DNA from: Vibrio ishigakensis
GTDB taxonomy: Bacteria > Pseudomonadota > Gammaproteobacteria > Enterobacterales > Vibrionaceae
Direction of reading: 5' to 3'
NCBI RefSeq assembly: GCF_024347675.1
Contig: NZ_AP024882.1
Location: 1,364,001 to 1,428,000, forward strand
Length of the DNA: 64,000 nt
Positions 17,421 through 26,059 of the stretch are shown here, in pieces (position 1 is the first letter of the stretch; every line of letters begins with the position of its first letter). A model generated the notes under the pieces. That model saw nothing but the letters and a program-made list of their open reading frames with translations. It did no database searches and had not been told where the DNA came from. The translations under genes and the position numbers were made by a program.

Positions 17421-18214
17421 AGACCCTCCTTGAGAAACTAGCCTTAATGAATTCAGTGGCTTAGGGCTTATTTAGATTATATACCCTTTAATTTCTGCTT
17501 GGGTTGATTGAACACCGATTTTGTAGATAAGACCTTGTTGCTGTGAGTTGTCTTTCCTCTTATGAGTCAATTAGTGATTTTGATGGTACGCAAAAAATTC
17601 GAGGCTGTGAGTTTCTAGGTTAGTCTCCTATACCAATTTCCAAATTTCTTTGCCTTTTTTCGTAATTAGTCGTAGTGATACGAACCCGTCAGGATGAATC
17701 ACTTGATGCTTAGACTGCAGATACAATTTCTCCAGCCATCTTAATTGAATATTCTTGTAGACCATGTCATTACCTCGCTGAATAGTTAGTTTGCTCTTAC
17801 GCAGACTTAGTAACAGGGATTTATTTCATACAGTTTAAAGTCTAAAAACTGTTATTTATTATTTGTAATATAAGCATACAAATTGAAATGAGTTTTCGAA
17901 TAAAAGTTAACCCGTGATCAAGATGACGTTTTGTATCATTTTGATGATGAATTAAACAAAGCCGATCACGATTTGACAAAACTGGTGGGTTATGAGCGCG
18001 TGTTTGCCATATCACGCTATGTTTTTAAGAATTAAAAGTAGCTCAACGCACTTTCAGACGAGAGTAATGTTCAACTAAATGTAATAATGTCTTACTAAGC
18101 TCTGAATAAAGAACGATCAAAGTAGGTAGTTGGATAGGTAAAACGCCTATCTTTAGGAAAGACTACTAATAAGTTAAGGGCAAACACAGCTTTGGGCGAA
18201 ATAGGTCCCAGAGT
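17421..18214. other. Intergenic region, about 0.8 kb, AT-rich
   Basis: The longest stretch without a recognised gene. It holds the promoter side of the ybjD-like gene (17421-17520), a probable 45-codon minus-strand gene (17628-17765), and an AT-rich stretch. About 43 plus-strand codons without a start (roughly 17902-18034, ending in ...YVFKN and a stop) look like coding sequence and may be a gene remnant. Near the 5'-nucleotidase start there is a small hairpin (GATAGG/CCTATC at 18133-18151). No tRNA, sRNA or repeat was recognised. Confidence 0.5.
17628..17765 (-). CDS. Small hypothetical protein, 45 residues
   Basis: A short frame with a convincing GAGG about seven bases before ATG 17765. 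The product is basic and has no membrane segment. Its sequence (LRWLEKLYLQSKHQ, then HPDGFVSLRLITKKGKEIW) looks like a compact helix followed by strands rather than random translation. I know of no family. It lies alone in the gap upstream of the ybjD-like gene on the same strand, about 210 bp from that gene's start. Confidence 0.4.
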   Translation of the reverse strand: MVYKNIQLRWLEKLYLQSKHQVIHPDGFVSLRLITKKGKEIWKLV

Positions 18215-18232
18215 GTGAAGCGAAAGAAAAAT

Positions 18233-19945
18233 ATGCAAAAGACAATAACTCGGGTTCGGATTGCTCATATTAACGATACCCACTCTTATTTCGAACCAAC
18301 AACAATACAGCTCGATCTCAACCTCGATAACCAAGTCCACAAGCCCTATATCAGCGTCGGTGGTTTCGCTCGCATCAAATCTCGTGCAGATCAACTCAAA
18401 CAGCAGGCGCTTGAAAACGATAGAAATTTTATGTTTCTGCACGCAGGAGATTGTTTCCAAGGAACCCTCTACTTCTCTCTATTTAAAGGCAGAGCCAACT
18501 CAGATCTATTAAATCGCCTTGGCCTAACTGCGATGACGCTAGGCAATCATGAATTGGATATGGGTAATGGCCCGGTTGCAGAGTTTGCTAAACAGATAGA
18601 GTTTCCACTGCTATGTGGTAACTGGGACCTGTCTAACGAAGACAGCAGTAAGGTCAATCCGCTAAAGGGTCTGCAAAGCCTGAAGCCTTATGATATTTCA
18701 TCACAAGCTGCGAGTTGGATAACTCAAGATGTAGATGGGGAGAAAGTCGCTATCTTTGGCCTTTCGATAGATAAGATGGCGGATATCGCAAACCCAGATC
18801 CCGATACGCCTTTTATGAATGCACTGCAAACCGCCAAAAATACCGTGAAGCGCATTCGGGACTCTGGCATTAATAAGATCATTCTGCTCAGTCATCTCGG
18901 CTATGAAGCTGACCACGAGCTTGCAGAACAGGTAAAGGGTATCAGTCTGATCATTGGTGGGCACTCTCATGTTCTGCAAGGCGACTTTTCTGCATTAGGC
19001 ATCGCTTCTAAAGATGAATATGGATCACGAGTGGGTGATACCTATATCGTTCAAGCTGGTGGTCATGCTCAGGTGATAGGGCATTGCGATATTGACTTTG
19101 ATACAGACGGAAACGTTGTTAACTTCAATGGTAAGAATGAGCTATTGATTGGCAGGCATTTGTGCCTTGATGCCAGCATGACAGATTGCAATTGCGACGG
19201 TGAGTACGAACAGGTGGTCGATTTTCTTCGTTCCCATCCAAACGTCGTGCGCTGTCCAAAAGATTTGGCTATTCATCACCATATCTATGATACCTACCGT
19301 CCTGCGGTGTTTGCGCTACAAACCGCTATAGTGGGGCATTTAGCTCAAGGACTTCGCCACGTACGAGTTCCGGATGAACAGGGTGGGAGTGAGATTTGTC
19401 CTATGGTTGCGGAGTCTTTTCTCACAACAATGCGCTCTGAAGGGCATGAGGTGGATTTTGCTATCCATAACGCTGGTGGGGTGCGCTGCTCTCTAAACCC
19501 GGGGCCGGTAAGTAAGGCAGATATCGCCGGTAAATTATTACCTTTTGCCGTGCCTATTGGTGTTTACAAGCTAAAGGGTAAATACATCAAGCCAACTCTT
19601 GAGGGAGCTATTGATAATGCCCTAGACCCGAAGGGCACAGGAACAGGGAGTTTCCCATATAGTCATAATCTGAGTTACGACCTTGATCTCGAGGCTCCCA
19701 AAGATAGCAGAGTTAAGAATCTAAAAATCTATCTAGATGGTAGATGGCAAAATATAGACCAAGAAAAAGTCTATTTTGGTACTTCATCTGCTTATACCAT
19801 GAAGGGTAAAGAGGGTTTCTCAGCGATATTAAATAGTGAGCCAGGTTCTATTGTTACAGAAACAACCATGTCTGACTGCTTCATTCAAATGATGTATGAA
19901 CAACCGCTACGATTCGAATCACAAATAAAATTAGGTCTAAAGTAG
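18233..19945 (+). CDS. 5'-nucleotidase/UDP-sugar hydrolase-family metallophosphoesterase
   Basis: A 570-residue protein with a calcineurin-like metallophosphoesterase domain (HINDTH with Asp15 and His17; AGDCFQG with Asp73; LGNHELD with Asn105 and His106; GGHSHVL near 240). A C-terminal 5'-nucleotidase domain follows (NAGGVR, about residues 350-570). The family hydrolyses nucleotides or UDP-sugars. Unlike periplasmic UshA it has no signal peptide, so it may act in the cytosol. A Cys-rich CNCDGEYEQ segment lies in the linker. GTG 18215 is an alternative start with AGGT upstream. A large terminator hairpin follows. Confidence 0.85.
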   Translation: MQKTITRVRIAHINDTHSYFEPTTIQLDLNLDNQVHKPYISVGGFARIKSRADQLKQQALENDRNFMFLHAGDCFQGTLYFSLFKGRANSDLLNRLGLTAMTLGNHELDMGNGPVAEFAKQIEFPLLCGNWDLSNEDSSKVNPLKGLQSLKPYDISSQAASWITQDVDGEKVAIFGLSIDKMADIANPDPDTPFMNALQTAKNTVKRIRDSGINKIILLSHLGYEADHELAEQVKGISLIIGGHSHVLQGDFSALGIASKDEYGSRVGDTYIVQAGGHAQVIGHCDIDFDTDGNVVNFNGKNELLIGRHLCLDASMTDCNCDGEYEQVVDFLRSHPNVVRCPKDLAIHHHIYDTYRPAVFALQTAIVGHLAQGLRHVRVPDEQGGSEICPMVAESFLTTMRSEGHEVDFAIHNAGGVRCSLNPGPVSKADIAGKLLPFAVPIGVYKLKGKYIKPTLEGAIDNALDPKGTGTGSFPYSHNLSYDLDLEAPKDSRVKNLKIYLDGRWQNIDQEKVYFGTSSAYTMKGKEGFSAILNSEPGSIVTETTMSDCFIQMMYEQPLRFESQIKLGLK

Positions 19946-20009
19946 TTATTGTCACAAAACTTTCGGTTAAAAATGTGTTAAAAGCACAATGGCGATCTGG
20001 TTGTGAATT

Positions 20010-20045
20010 AATAATAAAGCGCAATAAATGCGCTTTATTATTGTC
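20010..20045 (+). terminator. Terminator after the 5'-nucleotidase gene
   Basis: Perfect 14-bp arms at 20010-20023 and 20029-20042 (AATAATAAAGCGCA and its complement) with a five-base loop. The 3' side is U-rich rather than a clean U-run, so efficiency is uncertain. Confidence 0.7.
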
Positions 20046-20210
20046 TGTATTCATTCTGCTGAATAGTTATACAAGAGTCTTGTTAATTGCCTGTAACATT
20101 AGAAAATCTAATCCATATTCTAAATTTTACTCGTTTTATTTGTGCAATCTTATTGCCTATATTTGCTCTCAGAAATCATTGAGTTTAACCAGTTTTTGCA
20201 GAGGCTTATC

Positions 20211-20399
20211 ATGGCACAAGTAATGCTCGACACTATCGCGGTACCTAGCTCAAAGGACTCAAAGAGCTATTCAATTGATTTCAAAGGACTGATGATGCAC
20301 CTAGTAGATATCCTGTTTGGTAAAAGCCAATCAACTACTACTTACTACGTGTCGGATATGTCGGCTCACGTACAAAAAGACATCGGTATGATTCGCTAA
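20211..20399 (+). CDS. Small protein, DUF1127-like C-terminus
   Basis: A 62-residue protein with AGAGG seven bases before ATG 20211 and its own strong terminator. The C-terminal MSAHVQKDIGMIR resembles the end of DUF1127/YjiS-type small proteins (a DIG motif near the terminus), though the rest lacks the usual arginine-rich pattern. The centre (LMMHLVDILFG) is a short amphipathic helix. DUF1127 proteins are small, often highly expressed and linked to RNA or phosphate metabolism in alphaproteobacteria; membership here is tentative. A longer frame from 20142 is not supported by a ribosome-binding site. Confidence 0.72.
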   Translation: MAQVMLDTIAVPSSKDSKSYSIDFKGLMMHLVDILFGKSQSTTTYYVSDMSAHVQKDIGMIR

Positions 20400-20419
20400 T
20401 ACACCGATTAGAATTACTA

Positions 20420-20449
20420 AGCCCCGCTTGAATAAGCGGGGCTTTTTTT
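20420..20449 (+). terminator. Terminator after the 62-residue protein gene
   Basis: AGCCCCGCTT/AAGCGGGGCT with a four-base loop, followed by seven T residues; very strong. Confidence 0.93.
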
Positions 20450-20498
20450 ATGCTTCGATTTCCTACTTATTTCTCCGATACCCATTTGAACGCTTAAT

Positions 20499-20927
20499 CT
20501 AGTTACAGAAGTTTTGTACTAGAGTGGGCCTCTTGCCAAAGAACAGCTTGGAAAAGAAAGATTTATATTGCCAGCCAAGTGCTAGTAGGTGCTTTGCCAA
20601 ACCTTGGTTCTCAATGATCGCGACCTCAACACCGCTGTATTGGTGGGGATTTTGCTTTATATAGTCAATGAAAGCACTCAGCACGCCTTGTCCTCTTACC
20701 GCAGGGTTGAAGTTGACCGCGACAATAGAAAAGCGCTGACTACCTACCGCGCAACGAACATAACAGTAACCGTGTTCACTCTTGATGGTTTCGGAAAACT
20801 CTGGGAATGGACGAGTTTGTTGCAGACGAGATAGTTTGTCATATTCACTGCAAAGGTGGTTGAGAAGTTGCTTGGCGTTCTGGTTCATAACTGCGTCTTC
20901 TATATGCAATAGTTGTTGAATCTTCAT
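20499..20927 (-). CDS. GNAT-family acetyltransferase
   Basis: A 142-residue protein with a GNAT core in its second half: VNFNPAVRGQGVLSAFIDYI contains the acetyl-CoA pyrophosphate-binding signature, followed by VAIIENQGLAKHLLALGW, the conserved beta5-alpha4 region. Substrate unknown. ATG 20927 is preferred to an upstream TTG at 20957; neither has a clear ribosome-binding site. It is convergent with the preceding small-protein gene. Confidence 0.72.
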   Translation of the reverse strand: MKIQQLLHIEDAVMNQNAKQLLNHLCSEYDKLSRLQQTRPFPEFSETIKSEHGYCYVRCAVGSQRFSIVAVNFNPAVRGQGVLSAFIDYIKQNPHQYSGVEVAIIENQGLAKHLLALGWQYKSFFSKLFFGKRPTLVQNFCN

Positions 20928-21323
20928 AAATAATTCTATGGCCTGATTGCACTTCAAAAACGGTGAACATACAGCGGTAGTAATTCCGCTTTTTATCGGC
21001 TATTTGGTTTGGATTGGGATTTATAGCTCAGCGGGAAGCCAGCGAGATTTATTAGAAATATTGGTTTTTAATGCGAAAACACCCTGTAACTCAGTCTGGA
21101 TGTGCTTTGGATTGATTATGACTTTCATGACAGTGAGCTAAACCTGATTAGGGACTTGCGCAATCAAACTAAAGCGGAAGGAAAATAGAGTGTGACTGCC
21201 GATATTCGGAAGATGAATTAGACCTTGAACCAATCTAAACGTCACTTTTTCGCTATAGAGATAAAAAAGCCCAGCGGGGGGCTGGGCAAAGTGGAGAGTG
21301 TATTGTTGTTATTGTTTTTGCGC
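20928..21323. other. Intergenic region between the GNAT gene and sdaA
   Basis: Contains the sdaA terminator (21263-21287). It also holds a plus-strand frame at 20947-21141, 64 codons from a TTG, with two hydrophobic segments (PLFIGYLVWIGIY and VWMCFGLIMTFM) but no ribosome-binding site. That frame may be a small membrane protein or a decayed gene; I do not call it as a gene. Nothing else recognised. Confidence 0.4.
21263..21287 (-). terminator. Terminator of the sdaC-sdaA operon
   Basis: GCCCAGC/GCTGGGC stem at 21269-21287. On the minus strand it is followed by six T residues (complement of 21263-21268), about 37 bases past the sdaA stop. Confidence 0.88.
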
Positions 21324-22691
21324 TTAGGAGCTGCAGAGCACTTTTATGGCTAATCCGCCTTGGGAAGTCTCACGGTATTTGGCATTCATATCTTTACCCG
21401 TCTCCAGCATGGTTTCGATAACCTTATCTAGAGATACGCGTGGGGCAGAAGAGCGACCTAATGCCATGCGTGCCGAGTTAACTGCTTTGACTGCAGCAAT
21501 ACCATTACGCTCGATACATGGAACCTGTACCTGACCTGCAACCGGGTCACAGGTAAGACCTAGGTTGTGCTCCATTGCGATCTCAGCTGCGATGCACACC
21601 TGTTCAGGGCTTGCGCCCATTAGCTCAGCAAGACCAGCCGCCGCCATAGAACAAGCCACACCAACTTCGCCCTGACAACCTACTTCGGCACCAGAAATAG
21701 AGGCGTTACGCTTGTATAAACCGCCGATAGCTGCAGAAGAAGCAAAATAGCGCTGATATTCTTTTTCGGTGACTGGCTGAATGAACTTGTCATAGTATGC
21801 AAGCACTGCAGGGACGATGCCACAAGCACCATTGGTAGGTGCTGTTACTACTCGGCCACCTGCAGCATTTTCTTCGTTTACTGCGAAAGCAAATAGGTTG
21901 ATCCAATCAACCACTGCCATAGGGTCTACATTGGTTGAAGCTGAAGTCACCAGCTTTTTATATAGAGCAGGGGCGCGACGATGAACCTTCAGAGGTCCGG
22001 GTAGCAAACCTTCGCAGTGAAGGCCGCGATCGATACACGCTGACATTGTCTGCCAGATTGCCGTCAGTTGAGTATTGATAGCGTCGCTGCTCATTACAGA
22101 CTGCTCGTTCTTCAGCATAATAGTGCTGATCGATAAGCCATTATTAGTCGCTTGCTGGATTAGCTCTTGTGCTGATGTAAATGGATACGGGATCTCTTGG
22201 CTAGTTTCGCTTTCTTGGCCAAAGGATTCTTGGTCGACGATAAAGCCGCCACCAATGGAGAAATAGGTTTTACTAAAGATCTTTTCACCTTTGCTCCAAG
22301 CGTGGATCTGCATTCCGTTTTCATGGAGTTCTAGGTTGGTAGTGTGGAAGTTCATTCCCTCAGAGGCAGGGAAGGCAACGGTGTGATTACCGTTGTCGAT
22401 ATTCAACACTTCAGTTTCTTCTACTTTAGCAATTAGAGGATCGATTGCATCAATGTCTACTGTCTCAGGAAGATTTCCAGCTAGGCCTGCAATAATAGCC
22501 ACATCTGTACGGTGACCAATACCTGTTAATGACAATGAGCCATATACATCGACTGTGAGCTTGTCTGTTTGTTGTAAAAACTGTTTTTGTTTTAGCTCAT
22601 CAACGAAGATCTTACCTGCTTTCATTGGCCCCACGGTGTGAGAGCTTGAGGGACCAATGCCAATTTTATAGATATCGAAAATACTGATCAT
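21324..22691 (-). CDS. sdaA: L-serine ammonia-lyase (iron-sulfur type)
   Basis: A 455-residue single-chain L-serine deaminase that converts serine to pyruvate and ammonia. The start [23 protein letters not shown] is the family signature. Conserved Cys positions for the catalytic 4Fe-4S cluster occur in NGACGIVPA and [18 protein letters not shown], with a further Cys region in [18 protein letters not shown]. It lies 61 bp downstream of the serine transporter gene on the same strand. Together they import serine and channel it into central metabolism as carbon and nitrogen source. Confidence 0.95.
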   Translation of the reverse strand: MISIFDIYKIGIGPSSSHTVGPMKAGKIFVDELKQKQFLQQTDKLTVDVYGSLSLTGIGHRTDVAIIAGLAGNLPETVDIDAIDPLIAKVEETEVLNIDNGNHTVAFPASEGMNFHTTNLELHENGMQIHAWSKGEKIFSKTYFSIGGGFIVDQESFGQESETSQEIPYPFTSAQELIQQATNNGLSISTIMLKNEQSVMSSDAINTQLTAIWQTMSACIDRGLHCEGLLPGPLKVHRRAPALYKKLVTSASTNVDPMAVVDWINLFAFAVNEENAAGGRVVTAPTNGACGIVPAVLAYYDKFIQPVTEKEYQRYFASSAAIGGLYKRNASISGAEVGCQGEVGVACSMAAAGLAELMGASPEQVCIAAEIAMEHNLGLTCDPVAGQVQVPCIERNGIAAVKAVNSARMALGRSSAPRVSLDKVIETMLETGKDMNAKYRETSQGGLAIKVLCSS

Positions 22692-22721
22692 GAATGGGGA
22701 CCTTTAAATCAGAAGAGGGAA

Positions 22722-22739
22722 AGCCTCCCGAAGGAGGCT
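22722..22739 (-). promoter_or_regulatory. UUCG-loop hairpin between sdaC and sdaA
   Basis: On the minus strand the sequence AGCCTCC-TTCG-GGAGGCT forms a seven-pair stem with the very stable UUCG tetraloop, followed by a pyrimidine-rich TTTCCCTCTT. It could act as a weak terminator, or as an mRNA end-stabiliser that lowers sdaA relative to sdaC. Confidence 0.6.
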
Positions 22740-22752
22740 ATACAGGTAGTTC

Positions 22753-24006
22753 TTAGAAGATTGAGTAAGTCGCAGAAGTGATAGCCGCGATACCGCAGAT
22801 CAGGGTGAAGATACGAGCCGGGGTAGAAGTCGCGTATTTCTTCATTGCAGGTACCTTGTACATAGCAACTACTGGCATCACGAATAGGATAGCGGCAATC
22901 ATCGGAGCACCGATTGCTTCAATCATGCCTAGGATGCTTGGGTTAATGATTGCAACAATCCAGGTGGTCACAACGATAAAGCCAAGAGCCAGTTTATCGA
23001 TAGTGCTTGCCTTCATCTCAGAGCGAGACTTGATAAGACCTGTTAGACCTTCTTGTGCACCTAGGAAGTGACCAAAGTAGCTTGAAGTGATCGCTGCGAA
23101 CGCGATGATTGGGCCAAGGATAGAGATGATAGGTGAAGCGTGTACGTTCGCTAGGTAAGAAAGAACAGAGATGTTTTCTGCTTGCGCTGTAGCTAGCTGC
23201 TCTGGAGATAGAGAAAGCACTACAGAGAATACGAAGAACATCACGAAACCCATAAGCATCGCAGATGCGCCTGCAGTGATCATGTCAGTCTTCTTATGAG
23301 CGTCTTCACCGTAGGTTTTACGTTGCTCTTTAGCGAACTGGCTGATGATAGGGCTGTGGTTGAAAGAGAACACAATGATAGGAATTGCTAGCCAGATAGT
23401 AGACGGCATAGAGCTCCACTCTGGTGCTACTGACATCATTGAAGTGTTCCAATCTGGGATCAGGTATAGAGACAGAGCCAGAAGGATGAATACTAGTGGG
23501 TAAACCATAGCTGAGGTAGCTTTAAGCATTAGCTCTTTACCAAACACAACACCCGCAGTCATTAGGGTGATCAAACCACCAGATAGAAGCCAGCGAGGGA
23601 TAGACTCCATACCTAGTTGGTTTACCATGAAAGAGTCAACTGTATTGGTGATGCCTACACCGTAGATTAGAACGATTGGGTAGATAGCAAAGAAGTAAGC
23701 GAAAGTAATAATGTTAGCGCCAGTCTTACCGAAGTGTTCTTCTACAGCGTCAGTGATGTCGCCTGATTCATTTTTTGTTGAAAGAACGAAGCGAGCTAGA
23801 CTTTTGTGCGCAAACCAAGTCATTGGTGCTGCTAGTAGGGCTAATATTACTAATGGCCAAAAACCACCTGCACCAGCCTTGATTGGAAGGAATAGTACAC
23901 CCGCACCTACAGCTGTACCAAAAAGGGATAGACACCATGTCAGATCTTTATAAGTCCACTTGCCAGATTTTTCTGCTACTGGAGCAGCAATAGTTGATGT
24001 TGTCAT
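22753..24006 (-). CDS. sdaC: Serine transporter, HAAAP family
   Basis: A 417-residue inner-membrane protein with around eleven hydrophobic segments. The sequence CLSLFGTAVGAGVLFLPIKAG near residue 30 and VFSFNHSPIISQFAKEQR near residue 210 are characteristic of SdaC-type hydroxy/aromatic amino acid permeases. It imports L-serine by proton symport. First gene of the sdaC-sdaA operon. A possible CRP site lies 72-87 bp upstream of the start. Confidence 0.94.
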   Translation of the reverse strand: MTTSTIAAPVAEKSGKWTYKDLTWCLSLFGTAVGAGVLFLPIKAGAGGFWPLVILALLAAPMTWFAHKSLARFVLSTKNESGDITDAVEEHFGKTGANIITFAYFFAIYPIVLIYGVGITNTVDSFMVNQLGMESIPRWLLSGGLITLMTAGVVFGKELMLKATSAMVYPLVFILLALSLYLIPDWNTSMMSVAPEWSSMPSTIWLAIPIIVFSFNHSPIISQFAKEQRKTYGEDAHKKTDMITAGASAMLMGFVMFFVFSVVLSLSPEQLATAQAENISVLSYLANVHASPIISILGPIIAFAAITSSYFGHFLGAQEGLTGLIKSRSEMKASTIDKLALGFIVVTTWIVAIINPSILGMIEAIGAPMIAAILFVMPVVAMYKVPAMKKYATSTPARIFTLICGIAAITSATYSIF

Positions 24007-24077
24007 AGTTGAAATTCTCGGAAAAGGAAAAGGAAGTAAATTTCGCGGGCATTTTGTTGCAGACAGAATTATTTTTA

Positions 24078-24093
24078 TGCGATCGCGATCACT
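24078..24093. promoter_or_regulatory. Candidate CRP-binding site upstream of sdaC
   Basis: TGCGA-TCGCGA-TCACT contains the core GATCGCGATC palindrome and differs from TGTGA-N6-TCACA at two of ten positions. It is 72-87 bases upstream of the sdaC start. In E. coli serine utilisation genes are controlled by CRP and Lrp. Identified by eye. Confidence 0.5.
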
Positions 24094-24268
24094 TTATGCA
24101 ACAGAGAATAAAATTCAGTAGAACTATTTGTCCTTAGTCACGAAAATGCCGTGCTACAGCTTAGTTTTACTAATTCAATGAGTAGAGATGCATTAGTTTT
24201 TATAATCAATAAAATTTGAGAGAATCAATTGGAATTGAGCAACCGTTTACGCGGTTTGGAGCCTTAAA

Positions 24269-24643
24269 ATGATGAATGCGAAAGAGTTGGATGATTTCCT
24301 ACTTTCACTCCCAGAAAGTGAGTTAGATTTTCCTTTTGGTAAAGAAGTGGCGGTATATAAGGTGGTAGGTAAGATGTTTGCCTTGGTATCCCATGAACTA
24401 GACAGAAAGGATAAAGCCCTGAGTTTGAATCTAAAGGGTTTACCCGCAGACAACATGCTTTTATCAGAGGAATTTGAATCCATCCGCCCTGGTTACCACA
24501 TGAACAAGAAGCATTGGATTACTGTGGTTGTCTCTGAAGAGATTGGAGAGGGGATGCTGAAAGACCTGATTGAGCGCTCTTACGATCTTGTTGTGAAGAA
24601 ACTAAAGAAGGCGGATAGGGAGCGTATCGCAATTTCTAGATAG
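24269..24643 (+). CDS. MmcQ/YjbR-family protein
   Basis: A 124-residue protein of the YjbR/MmcQ family, recognised from LPESELDFPFGKEVAVYKVVGKMFAL, LSLNLKGLP and GYHMNKKHWITV. E. coli YjbR has a double-wing, CyaY-like fold and is annotated as possibly DNA-binding, but no function is proven. GGAG lies about seven bases before the tandem ATG ATG start. It stands alone, convergent with the porin gene. Confidence 0.88.
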   Translation: MMNAKELDDFLLSLPESELDFPFGKEVAVYKVVGKMFALVSHELDRKDKALSLNLKGLPADNMLLSEEFESIRPGYHMNKKHWITVVVSEEIGEGMLKDLIERSYDLVVKKLKKADRERIAISR

Positions 24644-24647
24644 GCAT

Positions 24648-24672
24648 GAAAAAGCCCCGCAAATGCGAGGCT
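24648..24672 (-). terminator. Terminator of the porin gene
   Basis: AGCCCCGCA/TGCGAGGCT stem with one mismatch at 24653-24672; on the minus strand it is followed by TTTTTC. It may also slow plus-strand transcription from the yjbR-like gene. Confidence 0.75.
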
Positions 24673-24702
24673 TTGAAAAAGAGTAAGCAGCAATCTAATT
24701 GA

Positions 24703-25677
24703 TTAGAAAGTTACTTTAGCACCTAGCACACCGCCAAATTGTTCTTTGTTAGTGAACTCTTTGCTTGCTTCAGCATAAGTGCTGAAGTAGTTAGTGAACT
24801 GGTAAGTTGCAGAAAGCGCAGCTTTATTGCTGTCTTTCTCTGTATCACCAGCTCTGATGTCGTCAAAACGAGCACTTGTGAAGGTAGCACCTAGAGATAG
24901 CTTGTCAGTAGCTGCGAAAGTCGTTGCTAGTTCGTAACCCTGGAAGTCGTTACCAAGTAAAGAGCCGTTAACGTATAGAGCACCGAAGTAAAGTGCATCA
25001 GTTACGTCTACACCTGCACCTACCAGGATGTTTTCGCTGTCTTCTACTTTTTGACCAGCAGGAGTGTCTTCATGTGTTTCGTTAGCGTAGCCTGCACCTA
25101 GCTTGAATTGACCGAAGTCATAGCTTGCTGACGCGCCGTAGCCTTGGTCGATAGTTACATCATTTTTGTTGTCATCTTGGATTTTAGAACCACCACCGTT
25201 GTAGTTAGCTTTAACGGTTAGACCACCGTAAGTACCAATGTATAGGAATTGGTTATCAGCACGGTCAGCGGTTGCAGACTTGCTTGATGCTTCAGCACCG
25301 AAGAAGTTCAGAACGTCAGTGTAGTCGGTTAGTAGACCTAGAGAGCCATCAGTCTTACCGTATTGAAGTTCGTTGTTTTCGTTACCAACACCAACGTATA
25401 GGTAACGAGTGTCGTTAGAGTTAGCTTTAGTAAATTCTTTTTCGAAGAAACCGTGAGCGAATACAGAGTCTGTTACGTTAGTTTTTGCATCAACGTTTAG
25501 ACGAGCGCGAGATGCATCGTCTTGTTTGTTGTCACCAGTATCAGTTAGGGTAGTACGAGCTTCTACACGGCCGCCAACGTTAAGTGCAACGTTGTCTGCG
25601 TTATAAACTTCAGCAGCGTTTGCGCTTGCAGCAAACGCTGAAGCTACAGCGATAGCTGTAAGAGTAAGTTTTTTCAT
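24703..25677 (-). CDS. Outer-membrane porin, OmpU/OmpH type
   Basis: A 324-residue general porin: signal peptide MKKLTLTAIAVASAFAASANA, mature start AEVYNADNVALNVGGRVEAR, many amphipathic Gly/Tyr/Asp strands, and C-terminal VTF with the terminal Phe required for barrel assembly. It should form a trimeric diffusion channel for small solutes. The plus-strand complement has a strong AAAGGA site before the ATG. A 382-bp AT-rich region lies upstream, consistent with complex regulation. Which vibrio porin name applies cannot be decided by eye. Confidence 0.9.
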   Translation of the reverse strand: MKKLTLTAIAVASAFAASANAAEVYNADNVALNVGGRVEARTTLTDTGDNKQDDASRARLNVDAKTNVTDSVFAHGFFEKEFTKANSNDTRYLYVGVGNENNELQYGKTDGSLGLLTDYTDVLNFFGAEASSKSATADRADNQFLYIGTYGGLTVKANYNGGGSKIQDDNKNDVTIDQGYGASASYDFGQFKLGAGYANETHEDTPAGQKVEDSENILVGAGVDVTDALYFGALYVNGSLLGNDFQGYELATTFAATDKLSLGATFTSARFDDIRAGDTEKDSNKAALSATYQFTNYFSTYAEASKEFTNKEQFGGVLGAKVTF

Positions 25678-26059
25678 TTTTTAGGTCCTTTAATTGTCAG
25701 TGCCACAAATCTCAAAAAGAGCACTGAGACTAAAGCCTATATAACTTGTTCCCTGTATTTAACTCATAAAACGGCAAACTTATTTTATAAAAAGAATAAA
25801 CATTCCATTGCATGTACAACTCAGTTTATAATGATGGTTTTTTATATAAATGATTGATTTGTAATGGGTTAGTAATAAATCTGACTATTAATTGTGGATT
25901 TTAATAAAACTGATTGAATATAATTAATATGTCTGTTTTGTGAGCTGGATAATATAAATCAAATAGAGTGAATTAAATAAATTGGAAAGATTTATTTAAT
26001 TATATAGAGGTTCGTACTATATCTAGTCGTACAACAAGGCTAATAAAGGAGATAAACGC
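25678..26059. other. Divergent AT-rich intergenic region
   Basis: A 382-bp region between the porin and the ATP-pyrophosphatase gene. It is very AT-rich (long A/T tracts at 25780-26000), as often seen upstream of porins subject to H-NS or OmpR-type control. I found no clear CRP, ToxR or RpoN element and no small ORF with a ribosome-binding site, except the AAGGAG site of the gene at 26060. Confidence 0.5.

Noticed and set aside
18120..18232. Structured leader resembling a riboswitch (GGGCAAAC segment and a GATAGG/CCTATC hairpin)
   Set aside because: I compared it with the c-di-GMP-I consensus; the tetraloop/receptor and second helix are missing, so there is no supported riboswitch call.
19975..20223. 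82-codon plus-strand frame after the 5'-nucleotidase gene
   Set aside because: Runs through the terminator hairpin, has no ribosome-binding site and overlaps the better-supported 62-residue gene out of frame.
24078..24093. GATCGCGATC palindrome as a restriction/partition site
   Set aside because: Position upstream of sdaC and flanking TG/CAC match a CRP site better; a single copy does not suggest a partition site.
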